A DNA stretch of 44,137 bases from Pseudomonadota bacterium (GTDB lineage Bacteria > Desulfobacterota > Binatia > Binatales > Binataceae), in NCBI GenBank assembly GCA_021324855.1, contig JAJPIG010000009.1:1-44137 (forward strand), given 5' to 3'. The notes under the pieces are model-generated. The model searched no databases and was not told the origin of the DNA. It saw only the letters and a list, made by a program, of their open reading frames with translations. Positions 7,950 through 15,245 of this stretch are shown here, one piece after another. A program made the position numbers and the translations under genes. Every line of letters starts with the position of its first letter. The stretch's first letter is position 1.

Positions 7950-8384
7950 ATGGCGGAGCCGTTGAAGAGACTGCAATCTGCCGCGTCGCAGGATCAGACC
8001 ACACGCGATGAAGAGCGGATTCTTAGGCGATGGACCCCGATTCTGCTGCGTACGATCCTAATCGTCGCCAGCCTGATTCTCGCGATTGGCCTCTTTATGA
8101 TGGCGCGGCAGGCGCCCGGCGCGTATGTAGAGCGTTTTCACGCGGTACAGGCCGGCAGGATTTATCCGCAGGATCCGCTGGGCAAGATGCTCACCCAAGC
8201 CGAGCATGGCGATCCGCATGCGATCGTGGTTTTCGGACTGATGGTGCTAACGCTGGTGCCGCTTGCGCGCGTCGCGTTCTGCTTCCTGCTGTTCATCCGC
8301 GAGCGCGATTGGACCTATGTTGCGTTCACGGCCTACGTGCTCTGTGGACTGGTCGTCGGTGTTCTACTCGGCCGCGTTGGTTAG
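7950..8384 (+). CDS. DUF1634 membrane protein
   Basis: This 144-residue membrane protein has three hydrophobic segments at about 30-50, 91-113 and 122-141, and a conserved loop of the form Y-P-x-D-P-L-G-K (about residues 71-78). This matches the DUF1634 family, nearly always encoded next to a TSUP exporter. The ATG follows the exporter's TGA by one base, so translation is probably coupled. The first 25 residues are hydrophilic and basic/acidic, likely cytoplasmic. Its role is presumably accessory to the exporter. It is convergent with the small cysteine-containing protein gene; the 28-base gap leaves little room for a terminator. Confidence 0.85.
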   Translation: MAEPLKRLQSAASQDQTTRDEERILRRWTPILLRTILIVASLILAIGLFMMARQAPGAYVERFHAVQAGRIYPQDPLGKMLTQAEHGDPHAIVVFGLMVLTLVPLARVAFCFLLFIRERDWTYVAFTAYVLCGLVVGVLLGRVG

Positions 8385-8412
8385 GCGCTTCGACTGGAAA
8401 TCTCAGCGATGC

Positions 8413-8688
8413 CTATTGAGCGGCCATGTCGCGGAGTCGTTTTCGATCCTTATCATCGTTTTCCCTGATGACTCCAGGGCAAACCTCTGCCAGCCACTGG
8501 TTGCTAACCGCGCTTTCGAGCGCGCGGCCCTCGCTGTCGATCGCCCAGACCCCGTGGCTTAGCATGCTGAAACGCGAGAACCCACGGCCGCAACGGCGGC
8601 ACATGTACGCCAGTCGAGAGCCTCGGGCTGCGGACCAGTCGAGCATCTTCACCTTGAAATCATGAGTAGTCCATTGATCTTCTGGCAT
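8413..8688 (-). CDS. small CxxC-containing protein of unknown function
   Basis: This 91-residue soluble protein has a possible zinc-knuckle pair, Y-M-C-R-R-C-G (about residues 28-34), and a single later cysteine in E-V-C-P. A central W-A-I-D-S-E-G-R-A-L-E-S motif follows. I do not recognise the family. It is believed to be real because a good ribosome site (AAGGAG) lies 5 bases before the ATG. It also follows the RRM gene on the same strand by 49 bases, suggesting cotranscription. The cysteine arrangement and the association with an RNA-binding protein make a nucleic-acid-related role possible but unproven. Confidence 0.65.
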   Translation of the reverse strand: MPEDQWTTHDFKVKMLDWSAARGSRLAYMCRRCGRGFSRFSMLSHGVWAIDSEGRALESAVSNQWLAEVCPGVIRENDDKDRKRLRDMAAQ

Positions 8689-8737
8689 GTTACTCCTTGG
8701 TTGCCTTCCCGGAGTGATATTCAGTTTGCATCATGGA

Positions 8738-9019
8738 CTAGCCCGCCACTGCCCGGTTGCGTGCTTTTCCATTTTTCAACGACGGTTCAATCTCGATCGT
8801 AATTCGGCGTCCCTTCAACTCGCTGCCGTTCAACAGGCTGAAGGCGACCGCCACATCCGCCAGCTCCGCCATATCCACGAATCCGAATCCCCGACAAAGC
8901 CCTGAGATTTTATCGGTGACCGCGAGTGCGCCCCGAGTGTCACCCACGTGTGAGAAATGCCGGAGAAGATCACGGCTGGTGACCGAGCCGGCGAGATTGC
9001 CTACGTACACCCTGGGCAT
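8738..9019 (-). CDS. RRM-domain RNA-binding protein (divergent copy)
   Basis: This 93-residue single-RRM protein has RNP2 VYVGNL (residues 4-9) and RNP1 RGFGFVDM (43-50), the two signature strands that stack on RNA bases. The rest, beta-alpha-beta-beta-alpha-beta, ends at about residue 80 and is followed by a short basic tail without the glycine-rich extension seen in the neighbouring paralogue. Bacterial single-RRM proteins are typically small, abundant and often cold-induced. The start has a GAGGAGG site 8 bases upstream. Residue C42 replaces the usual S/Q before RNP1. It is divergent from a second RRM gene at 9326. Confidence 0.92.
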   Translation of the reverse strand: MPRVYVGNLAGSVTSRDLLRHFSHVGDTRGALAVTDKISGLCRGFGFVDMAELADVAVAFSLLNGSELKGRRITIEIEPSLKNGKARNRAVAG

Positions 9020-9204
9020 TCCACAAGCCTCCTCTGTTTCAAGCGGTTCGGACCGTCCCGGCGAGCGAGAAGGGCGTGTCGAAGAAGGGACCGACCGAAG
9101 GCGAGCTCCCCGATCCTACACTCATTGAATAAATAAGTATACGCGGCCGGCATCGATGGCCCGCCATTTCGGATTAAATTCTGGGAAATCGCTCGGGACT
9201 ATCT

Positions 9205-9231
9205 TTGTCGCACCGAAGCAGATACTATAAG
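9205..9231 (+). promoter_or_regulatory. candidate promoter for the plus-strand RRM gene
   Basis: TTGTCG (9205-9210) and TATAAG (9226-9231) are 15 bases apart; shifting the -35 to TTTGTC gives 16. The -10 hexamer matches 5/6. Transcription from here would give a leader of about 85-90 bases containing the hairpin at 9264-9283. Confidence 0.45.
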
Positions 9232-9263
9232 GAGCGAAACGTTCGGACGTTCCTTTCATCTCT

Positions 9264-9283
9264 ATCCGGGAATTAGCCCGGAT
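9264..9283 (+). promoter_or_regulatory. leader hairpin upstream of RRM gene
   Basis: ATCCGGG and CCCGGAT form a perfect 7-bp stem with a 6-base loop (AATTAG). It lies about 30 bases before the GGAGGG ribosome site of the RRM gene at 9326. Its position in a long leader of a probable cold-inducible gene suggests post-transcriptional control, but this is inferred. Confidence 0.4.
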
Positions 9284-9325
9284 TCTCTGTTCGGAGCCAC
9301 CCCGACACAACTCTCGGAGGGCAAA

Positions 9326-9640
9326 ATGCCCACTAAACTGTACGTAGGTAATCTCGCCTACTCGGTCACAAATGACGATCTCCGCGACCTCTTCTCGCAG
9401 GTCGGTCAAGTGCAAAGCGCCACGGTGATCACGGATAAATTCTCTGGACAGTCGAAAGGCTTCGGCTTCGTGGAGATGACAACCGCCGATGAAGTCGCAA
9501 ACGCGATCCGGCAGTACAACGATTCCGAACTCAAAGGACGGAATATCAAGGTCAACGAGGCCAAACCGCGCGAGTCAAACTTTGGCGGCGGTAACCGCGA
9601 TCGAAGCGGCGGCGGAAATCGCGGACGCAATCGCTGGTAG
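9326..9640 (+). CDS. RRM-domain RNA-binding protein with Gly/Arg-rich tail
   Basis: This 104-residue protein has one RRM: RNP2 LYVGNL (residues 5-10) and RNP1 KGFGFVEM (44-51). A short glycine/arginine/asparagine tail follows (about 86-104, with GGG-N-R-D-R and GGG-N-R-G-R repeats), like the plant and cyanobacterial glycine-rich RNA-binding proteins. Such proteins bind single-stranded RNA and often rise in the cold. The start is fixed by a GGAGGG site 4 bases before the ATG. Compared with the divergent neighbour it has the classic RRM plus tail, so the pair probably arose by duplication and specialised. Confidence 0.95.
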   Translation: MPTKLYVGNLAYSVTNDDLRDLFSQVGQVQSATVITDKFSGQSKGFGFVEMTTADEVANAIRQYNDSELKGRNIKVNEAKPRESNFGGGNRDRSGGGNRGRNRW

Positions 9641-9675
9641 ATAGAGCCATCAGTCCAGCCATGGCTTGATCCTAA

Positions 9676-9707
9676 GTGGGTCCGGCCCGCAGAGCGGCCG
9701 GACCCAC
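9676..9707 (+). terminator. perfect 12-bp inverted repeat after the RRM gene
   Basis: GTGGGTCCGGCC (9676-9687) is followed by an 8-base loop and its exact complement (9696-9707). It lies 35 bases after the RRM stop codon. There is no T-run after it, so intrinsic termination is uncertain. It may act as a 3' stabiliser or as a terminator isolating the RRM gene from the small basic protein gene at 9759. Confidence 0.5.
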
Positions 9708-9758
9708 CACGCTCGGAGTCACGATTCGATCGCTTACCGCCCTTGGAGGGATAACGGT

Positions 9759-9929
9759 ATGGAAAAGCGTTTACGAGAGCGGGTCCGGAAGCAGAAACAA
9801 CAGACCAAGGAAGAGCGGCGCAATCAACGCGCCGCTCAACGCCGGGGACGCGAAGTTAGCGGGAAAGATGCCGACCTGAAGGACATCGTTCCCGGGCCGC
9901 AGCCCGGGCAAATCATCGACCTGTCCTGA
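9759..9929 (+). CDS. small basic protein ending in PGPQP motif
   Basis: This 56-residue, very basic, probably helical protein is rich in Lys, Arg, Glu and Gln over its first 35 residues. It ends in D-L-K-D-I-V-P-G-P-Q-P-G-Q. I recall small uncharacterised bacterial proteins with a charged helix and a terminal (G)IVPGPQP element, and this looks like one; no function is known to me. A GGAGGG ribosome site lies 8 bases before the ATG at 9759. The upstream in-frame region back to 9666 spans the hairpin and is not coding. Nucleic-acid or ribosome association would fit the charge, but is speculative. Confidence 0.7.
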   Translation: MEKRLRERVRKQKQQTKEERRNQRAAQRRGREVSGKDADLKDIVPGPQPGQIIDLS

Positions 9930-9963
9930 ACCCCAGGTGATTCGCCTCGGGCGCTTTGGCTCC

Positions 9964-11073
9964 TCAAGACTTTTCGGGAGTCGGCCAGCGCTGTAGTTCG
10001 GGGAGGACCCGGGTGCCGAGAATCTCGATCGTTTTCATCACACGCTCGTGCGCAATCGCGCCGTACTGCACCATGAAGAGCAACTGATCAGCGCCGATCC
10101 GATGATAGCGCGCGGCGACGCGGATAATCTCCTCCGCCGTGCCGATCGCGACCAAATCGGCTGATTTCATGTAGTCGAAATAGCTCGCGGTTATCTCCGC
10201 CGGGTCTATCCGCGCTGCGTTGTGCAGATAATGGTAGGACTGCTCGGTGCGGGGCGCGTTGCGCGCCACCTCCTGGATCAGCTCGAGTCCGCGCCGCGCA
10301 TACCATAGCGCCGCATCGCGCGCGTCCCGTTCAGCCTCGCCGCATTCGTCGCCTGCCATGCATAACAGGTTCAGGGAGACCTGATTATTGACCGTCGCAC
10401 CGAGCGGCCGGGCGTTGCCGATCGCCGCGCGATAGAGCTGCACCCGCGCCGCGACCTGGTCCGGTTCAACTCCTAGCGTGAAGCCGAGCGCGCCCAGACC
10501 GCACTCCGCGGCAAGACGAAAGGTATCCGGGCTCACCGCGGCGACCCAAAGCGGCGGATGCGGCTTCTGGAGCGGTTTGGGAATCACCGAGACCGGGCGG
10601 CTGACGGTCCAGAAATGCCCCTGCCATGTAAACGGTTCGTCGCGCCACATCCGCGGGATCATCTCGATCGCCTCGCGCCATCGCGGCCGCGTCTCCTCGG
10701 GCATCATGCCGAAACCGAGCATCTCGTCCATCGTGGTCGAGCGTCCGGTGCCGAACTCGACCCGCCCATTAGACATGATATCGAGTACCGCGACTCGCTC
10801 GGCCACCCGGATCGGATGGTTGAACGGCAGCACCGCCACGCCGTGACCGATACGAATCCGGCTGGTGCGCTGACTGACGCATCCAAGGAAAACCTCCGGC
10901 GCCGACGAGTACGAGAACTCGGTCAGGAAATGATGCTCGACGGCCCAGACCGAGTCGAAGCCGAGCCGATCGGCGAGCTCGATCTGCGCCATCGTGTCCC
11001 AGAAGACGCGATATTCATGGCCGGGCGCATGCGGCTTGACCGATTCGATTTCGTAGATAAGCCCGACCTTCAT
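9964..11073 (-). CDS. LLM class flavin-dependent oxidoreductase
   Basis: This 369-residue bacterial-luciferase-like TIM-barrel monooxygenase or F420/FMN-dependent oxidoreductase has typical features. These are the N-terminal strand MKVGLIYEIE, the SVWAVEHHFL segment (about 40-50), LGCVSQRTSRIRIGHGVAVLP (about 63-83), NGRVEFGTGRST, and KPLQKPHPPLWVAA near 170. The His-His of VEHHF is the usual active-site region in alkanal-monooxygenase-like members. Substrate cannot be told from sequence. The start has a GGGAGG site 9 bases upstream. It stands alone, with the small basic protein gene convergent on one side and a lipoprotein gene upstream on the same strand. Confidence 0.9.
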   Translation of the reverse strand: MKVGLIYEIESVKPHAPGHEYRVFWDTMAQIELADRLGFDSVWAVEHHFLTEFSYSSAPEVFLGCVSQRTSRIRIGHGVAVLPFNHPIRVAERVAVLDIMSNGRVEFGTGRSTTMDEMLGFGMMPEETRPRWREAIEMIPRMWRDEPFTWQGHFWTVSRPVSVIPKPLQKPHPPLWVAAVSPDTFRLAAECGLGALGFTLGVEPDQVAARVQLYRAAIGNARPLGATVNNQVSLNLLCMAGDECGEAERDARDAALWYARRGLELIQEVARNAPRTEQSYHYLHNAARIDPAEITASYFDYMKSADLVAIGTAEEIIRVAARYHRIGADQLLFMVQYGAIAHERVMKTIEILGTRVLPELQRWPTPEKS

Positions 11074-11166
11074 CGTGCGCCGCCTCCCGCCAGTTCGAGC
11101 GCGGATAGTTGATTTCGCGAGGATACACCCGATCGACTGTCGGACGGGAGCCTATGGGATGGAAAT

Positions 11167-11670
11167 CTAGTAACTGCGCTGGATTTCGAAGCGGCCGCGT
11201 TCTTCGAGTCCGCCACCCTGATAGCAGGCGTAAAAGCCCTTGATTCGGTTTGCGCCGTCGAGGTTGCCATCGTAAAGACAGCTCGACCCGTCCTGCATCG
11301 AAATCCTGATCGCTAGATGCGTGCCGGTCATTTCGGCGCTGGCGAAGTTGCCGCTATCGTTCTGATTCAAGCAATCCATGGTGTCGAACGAGCACTTGTA
11401 AAAACCGCTGAGTCCGGATGGGTTGTTAATCATGGTGAGCGCGATTCGATTGAGCCCGCCACATCGCGTATTGACCATCATCGGTCGAAAATGGAGGCAT
11501 CCCACCCTCAGAGTGCCCTCCCACGAGCCGGTTGGATCAAAACTTTGGATGTTTGCGGTCGCGGTCTCGCCTGACGTCGGTTTGGACGCCGCGCATCCGA
11601 GCAACATCAAGGTGATCGTTGCGGCTGCGAACACGCAAGTCAGCGTGAGCGCGCGGGTACGACCATCCAT
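11167..11670 (-). CDS. putative lipoprotein of unknown function
   Basis: This 167-residue protein has an N-terminal lipoprotein signal: a basic start, a hydrophobic stretch (TCVFAAATITLMLL) and a lipobox L-L-G-C at about residues 23-26. Cys26 would be lipidated. The mature part has eight further cysteines in pairs (for example V-G-C-L, N-T-R-C-G, Y-K-C-S, M-D-C-L, S-C-L-Y, Y-A-C-Y), suggesting a disulfide-stabilised beta-rich domain. S-F-D-P-T-G-S-W-E-G-T-L at the start of the domain resembles small lipocalin-like or 'extracellular' domains, but I do not recognise a family. A longer frame to 11739 is open; the ATG at 11670 gives a proper signal peptide. Probably membrane-tethered in the periplasm or outer membrane. 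Confidence 0.65.
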   Translation of the reverse strand: MDGRTRALTLTCVFAAATITLMLLGCAASKPTSGETATANIQSFDPTGSWEGTLRVGCLHFRPMMVNTRCGGLNRIALTMINNPSGLSGFYKCSFDTMDCLNQNDSGNFASAEMTGTHLAIRISMQDGSSCLYDGNLDGANRIKGFYACYQGGGLEERGRFEIQRSY

Positions 11671-11984
11671 AACGGCCTCGCTTGCGCAGCACGTCGCGCA
11701 AGACCCCGACACCCTCGTGTCAGTTTGCGGCCCGGCCAACCTTGGCGTCGGAACGCAGGTTGAGTGAGCGTCGACCGACGCCGATCTGGATCAGACAAAA
11801 ACCGGTCAGCCGATGCAAGCCTGAGGCCTGAATCCGGCGCCGCTATAACATCAGGCGAAGCTTTTTTTGGCTGCAGCCGCCCGCATCACGCGGCGTTCGC
11901 CGTGCGGGGTCAAAATGGGGGGTTATTTTCGATTATCGACAGCGTGCGAAAGCCCGAAAAAAGTCTCGCTTCCCGATGCGGAGA
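11671..11984. other. structured intergenic region
   Basis: This 314-base region lies upstream of the lipoprotein gene and downstream of the minus-strand excisionase-like gene. It contains a GCCTGA/TCAGGC pair (11826-11831, 11851-11856) followed five bases later by T7 (11862-11868). It also holds a strong hairpin at 11880-11908 (CCCGCA/TGCGGG arms with an inner CGGCG-TT-CGCCG stem) and a candidate terminator for the excisionase-like gene (11957-11985). Open frames on the plus strand here have no family features. No plus-strand gene ends just upstream, so the T7 hairpin is unexplained. Confidence 0.5.
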
Positions 11985-11985
11985 T
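11957..11985 (-). terminator. candidate intrinsic terminator of the excisionase-like gene
   Basis: Read on the minus strand, the stop codon leads directly into TCTC(C)GC, an 8-base loop, GCGAGA, one C and then T6 (11962-11957). The stem is short (6 bp with one bulge), but the T-run is uninterrupted. Confidence 0.45.
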
Positions 11986-12209
11986 TAGTTGTCTCCGTCC
12001 GTTACGCCGCTGCGCTTCAGATTGCCCTCGAGGCACCAGCGATCAATAACTTCGGCGTTAAAGCGCCAGTCGGTGCCGATACGGAAGCCGGGGAGCTCTC
12101 CGCGCCGGAGCAGCTTGTAGATGGTCGACGGATGTACCCGAAGGTACGAGGAAAGCTCCTTTACCGTCATCACTTTCGGCATACTGTAGTTGTTCTTGTC
12201 AGTCGCCAT
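11985..12209 (-). CDS. excisionase-family (HTH_17) DNA-binding protein
   Basis: This 74-residue DNA-binding protein has the MerR/excisionase helix-turn-helix seen in HTH_17: KVMTVKELSSYLRVHPSTIY and then KLLRRGELPGFRIGTDWRF. It is followed by EVIDRWC. These small proteins act as recombination directionality factors on phage and plasmids, or as ordinary regulators. No integrase or attachment site is visible nearby, so a regulatory role is more likely. The start is uncertain: ATG at 12209 gives the usual short N-terminus, while an in-frame GTG at 12245 with an AAGGTGG element just upstream would add 12 residues. The gene is divergent from the PEBP protein gene. Confidence 0.8.
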   Translation of the reverse strand: MATDKNNYSMPKVMTVKELSSYLRVHPSTIYKLLRRGELPGFRIGTDWRFNAEVIDRWCLEGNLKRSGVTDGDN

Positions 12210-12409
12210 GACCTCACCCACTAAGTCTGAGAACGTTTGCTTCACCCCACCTTAAATCCCATGCTGAAGCTAACCCCTACTAACTTATGCCCAGTATTGA
12301 CTAAGCGTCACAATCAATCAAGTGGGGCGGTTAAAATACGATTGAAATAACGATGGACCGCGCGAACAGCTATATGCAAGAAAAACTTACGAGCGTGAGG
12401 AATTTTACG

Positions 12410-12958
12410 ATGTTCCACCTGCGAAATTTGTGGGTCGGGTTAATCCTCCGATGCGGATTGTGTCTTTCAGTCATCGCGATGGCTTCGCAGGCGTACCCCG
12501 CGGAAACGGCGCATTTCTCGTTAAGCAGCACCGCGTTCGCTGATAACGCGAAAATTCCCGCGCAATACAGTTGCAGCGGCGAAAATCAATCGCCGCCGCT
12601 GCTCTGGCACAATCCACCCGCCAACACGCGCTCCTTCGTGTTGATCGTGGACGATCCCGATGCGCCTGCAGGCGATTTCATTCATTGGGTGGTATTTGAT
12701 ATCCCGGCTGACACGCATTCGCTCAGACCGGGCATCGACCGGAGAGATCCTCCGCCGCAAGGCACCAATAGCTTCGGCCGCGTCGGCTACGATGGACCCT
12801 GTCCGCCGCCCGGTCCGGCTCATCACTACCATTTTCATTTGAGCGCGCTCGATTCGATGCTTGGGCTGAATCCCGGTGCATCCGCCGCCGAGGTCCAGTC
12901 TCAAGTTGCGGTCCATCGGATTGCCACGACAGAACTGGTCGGTGTTTTCGCCCGTTAG
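12410..12958 (+). CDS. YbhB/YbcL (PEBP-like) protein with signal peptide
   Basis: This 182-residue member of the phosphatidylethanolamine-binding-protein superfamily has a signal peptide (about residues 1-31, hydrophobic core WVGLILRCGLCLSVIAM, ending near Q-A-Y-P-A), so it is probably periplasmic. The family motifs are FVLIVDDPDAPAGDFIHWVV (about 80-99), FDIPADTHSL, the G-Y-D-G-P-C-P-P-P-G loop and H-H-Y-H-F-H-L, which line the anion-binding pocket. The biochemical role of bacterial YbhB proteins is not known. The ATG at 12410 is preferred to 12353 because it has a TGAGGA site at good spacing and puts the signal peptide at the N-terminus. Confidence 0.9.
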   Translation: MFHLRNLWVGLILRCGLCLSVIAMASQAYPAETAHFSLSSTAFADNAKIPAQYSCSGENQSPPLLWHNPPANTRSFVLIVDDPDAPAGDFIHWVVFDIPADTHSLRPGIDRRDPPPQGTNSFGRVGYDGPCPPPGPAHHYHFHLSALDSMLGLNPGASAAEVQSQVAVHRIATTELVGVFAR

Positions 12959-13134
12959 CGACGATTAAACTTTGTTCCGAATGGAGTCGTTTTGGAGCAG
13001 GTCGATGCGCCCCGTGGCTTAACCGTGGCTCCGTGCACGTGGAATCCCGCCATGGGTTGCATCCGGCCATCACTCGCGGAAGGATGGCCGAAGAGATTTC
13101 CCGCCGATGCCGGCGGTGGACCTGCGAAGCCACG

Positions 13135-14247
13135 ATGGGCGATCGACGCGAGATAAACCCGCTCTATAACCAACATCGGCTGAAGCTCGGAACCTTCTCG
13201 TCCAATTTGAGCGGCGGTTGCGCGATCACCACGATCGACGGTGTGTTGCAGGCCACTTGGCCGGACACGCTCGAGCTTGCGCGAATGGCAGACGAGATGG
13301 AGTTCGAAGCGCTGGTGCCGGTCGGCCGATGGAAGGGCTTCGGCGGCGTTACCAACTTCAACGGCGCCGGATTCGAATGCCTTACGTGGGCGGCCGGAAT
13401 TGCGGCCTCGACCAAGCGCTGCGGAATTTTTTCAACCACGCACGTCCCGACCATCCATCCAGTGATGGCGGCGAAGCAGGTCACGACCATCGACCACATC
13501 AGCAACGGCCGGTTCGCGCTGAATATCGTCACCGGTTGGTATACCGGCGAGATCGACATGTTCGGCGAAACGCTGATGGATCATGATCAGCGTTACGATC
13601 GCGCGCTGGAGTGGCTCGAAATCCTGAAGCTGCTCTGGACCCGGGAAGAGGAGTTCGACTATGTCGGTCGCTTCTACCAGGTGCGCAAGGGATGGCTCGC
13701 GCCCAAGCCGCTCCAGAAGCCGCACCCGGTCGTGATGTGTGCGGGTGGCTCGGGCAAAGGGCGCGACTTCGCCGCGCGACATTGCGACGTTGCTTTCGTT
13801 GCCTGCAATACCGAGGATCTCGATGAAACCCGGGCGCGCATCGCCGACTATCGCCGCTACGCGCGCGAGGAATGTGGCCGCGAACTGATGATTTGGAGCA
13901 ACGCCTACATCGTGCAGGGGCCGACCGAGAAGGAAGCGCGCGACTTCCATCATTACTATGTCTACGAAAGGGGCGATTGGGAGGCGGCGACCAACCTGGT
14001 CGAGACGATGGGCGCGCGCACCGAGATTATGACCCCGGAAATCCTGCGCGCGATGAAGGCCAACTTCATCGGAGGATGGGGCGGTTATCCGCTGGTTGGG
14101 ACGCGCGATCAGATCGTCGATGGCCTTCGGATGATGTCCGGGCTCGGCCTCGACGGCACGCTGCTCTCGTGGCCGCGCTATATCGCGGGAATGCGTGAAT
14201 TCCAGACCGAGACCTTCCCGCTGCTCAAGCAGGCGGGTTTACGCTAA
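13135..14247 (+). CDS. LLM class flavin-dependent oxidoreductase (SfnG/RutA/SsuD-like)
   Basis: This 370-residue luciferase-like TIM-barrel protein is closer than the other two LLM proteins of this window to the FMNH2-dependent monooxygenases SsuD, SfnG and RutA. The basis is RLKLGTFSSNLSGG at the N-terminus, then FEALVPVGRWKGFGGVTNF (about 57-75), CGIFSTTHVPTIHPVMAAK and SNGRFALNIVTGWYTGE (about 129-145), and LMDHDQRYDRALEWLEIL. These enzymes cleave sulfonates, sulfones or pyrimidine rings. The substrate is not identifiable here, and no reductase gene is adjacent. The start is uncertain: in-frame starts at 13033 and 13084 exist, but homology begins after the ATG at 13135. No strong ribosome site is visible. 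Confidence 0.87.
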   Translation: MGDRREINPLYNQHRLKLGTFSSNLSGGCAITTIDGVLQATWPDTLELARMADEMEFEALVPVGRWKGFGGVTNFNGAGFECLTWAAGIAASTKRCGIFSTTHVPTIHPVMAAKQVTTIDHISNGRFALNIVTGWYTGEIDMFGETLMDHDQRYDRALEWLEILKLLWTREEEFDYVGRFYQVRKGWLAPKPLQKPHPVVMCAGGSGKGRDFAARHCDVAFVACNTEDLDETRARIADYRRYAREECGRELMIWSNAYIVQGPTEKEARDFHHYYVYERGDWEAATNLVETMGARTEIMTPEILRAMKANFIGGWGGYPLVGTRDQIVDGLRMMSGLGLDGTLLSWPRYIAGMREFQTETFPLLKQAGLR

Positions 14248-14283
14248 GCGATTGTCCCTTTTGCTCTCCGGCGGAAGAAGCAT

Positions 14284-15060
14284 CTAGCGACGCGGAGTGG
14301 CTGGACCACCTCCGCCACCTGAAAAGCCGCCTGCACCCGCATAGCCGCCGATGATCGCGCCCTCCAGCACCGCCGCCGCAGCGGTAGAGTAAAGCGCGAT
14401 TGCTCCCATTCCGGGAGCCGGAGCAATTGGCGCCGCACCGCAAGCGACCGTCGTGCTTTGATTCGGACCAATAGTCACAGATTGCGAAGGATTGGCGAGC
14501 GCGGTGACCTGGACCGTTCCCTGACGCGTATAAACGTCGGTGAAATTGAGGCAGTTCGGATAATTCGCGCGATGGACGTTCTGATGGTACGCGGTGTCGA
14601 AATCGGTGCCGCGCGCCGCCGCGATTGCGTTCGGCGTATGCACTTCGAAGTTCGGCGTGGTACCCGAAGTCACATGCACGATCGATCGCATCAGGCCTGA
14701 AAACAGGCTCACCCGGGTCGAGACCGCGCCGCCGGCGCCCAACGTCTGGTCGTTGAGCACCAGGTCGCTCGAGTCATACATATCGAGCGTGCTTTGATCG
14801 TTGAGCAGGATCATCAGACGGCCGTTAGTTCCGGTCGTGAAGTGGTCGCCTCGCATCACGCCCAGACCCACCGCGATCGGCACCGGCTTCGACGCACGCA
14901 CGAGCCTGACGTCGCCTGCATAGGTCTGAACGGAGCCGACCGCCTGCGCGCCTGCTGTCGAAACCCACAGTAGTAAAGTTGGAAGGACGACAATTGCGGC
15001 AAATGTTATGGAGTAATGTCTGAACCCAAAGCCCTTTCGGTAATCATTGCGCAATAGCAC
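14284..15060 (-). CDS. FecR-domain exported protein with glycine-rich C-terminus
   Basis: This 258-residue protein has an N-terminal signal sequence (about residues 17-39, ITFAAIVVLPTLLLWVSTAGA). A FecR-like domain follows (about 45-165): GDVRLVRASKPVPIAVGLGV, MRGDHFTTGTNGRLMILL and a later TPNAIAAARGTDFDTAY. The FecR fold is beta-rich and in other bacteria senses or scaffolds in the periplasm. There is no adjacent sigma factor or TonB receptor, so it is unlikely to be a FecIR regulator. The C-terminal about 45 residues are Ala/Gly-rich (GAIIGGYAGAGGFSGGGGG), perhaps a membrane or matrix-anchoring tail. Start codon GTG at 15060, with a GAGGAGG site only 3 bases upstream; TTG at 15054 has better spacing. 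Confidence 0.75.
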   Translation of the reverse strand: MLLRNDYRKGFGFRHYSITFAAIVVLPTLLLWVSTAGAQAVGSVQTYAGDVRLVRASKPVPIAVGLGVMRGDHFTTGTNGRLMILLNDQSTLDMYDSSDLVLNDQTLGAGGAVSTRVSLFSGLMRSIVHVTSGTTPNFEVHTPNAIAAARGTDFDTAYHQNVHRANYPNCLNFTDVYTRQGTVQVTALANPSQSVTIGPNQSTTVACGAAPIAPAPGMGAIALYSTAAAAVLEGAIIGGYAGAGGFSGGGGGPATPRR

Positions 15061-15245
15061 TCGCCTCCTCGCAAACTGGGTCCGCCCACACCGCGCGTAC
15101 TAATTAACACGCCAGATGCCTCAGCCCAACACGGGTTGCCAAAAAATAACATCATTACGCGCGATTTAACATAGATGGCATTTGCCCCGAGTTTGCTTTT
15201 GTCTCCGTCATTTTGCACCGTAAGAATGTTGGAGGTGACGGACTC

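Larger units (their letters stand above)
9020..9325. other. intergenic region between the two divergent RRM genes
   Basis: This 306-base region is more AT-rich than its surroundings. It holds the ribosome sites of both RRM genes, a candidate plus-strand promoter (9205-9231) and a hairpin in the plus-strand leader (9264-9283). A further short inverted pair, AACGT/ACGTT, lies near 9238-9251. A minus-strand open frame across 9122-9415 runs antisense into the RRM gene and is not credited. I saw no clear promoter for the minus-strand RRM gene. Confidence 0.5.

Noticed and set aside
9122-9415. Minus-strand open frame across the RRM leader
   Set aside because: It runs antisense into a clear RRM gene, has no family features, and covers the promoter and ribosome site of that gene.
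11985-12209. Phage or integrative-element remnant suggested by the excisionase-like gene
   Set aside because: No integrase, attachment-site repeats or tRNA are nearby; HTH_17 proteins are common as ordinary regulators.
12297-12337. TTGACT and TAAAAT as a promoter for the PEBP gene
   Set aside because: The two elements are 29 bases apart and neither has a partner at 16-18 bases.
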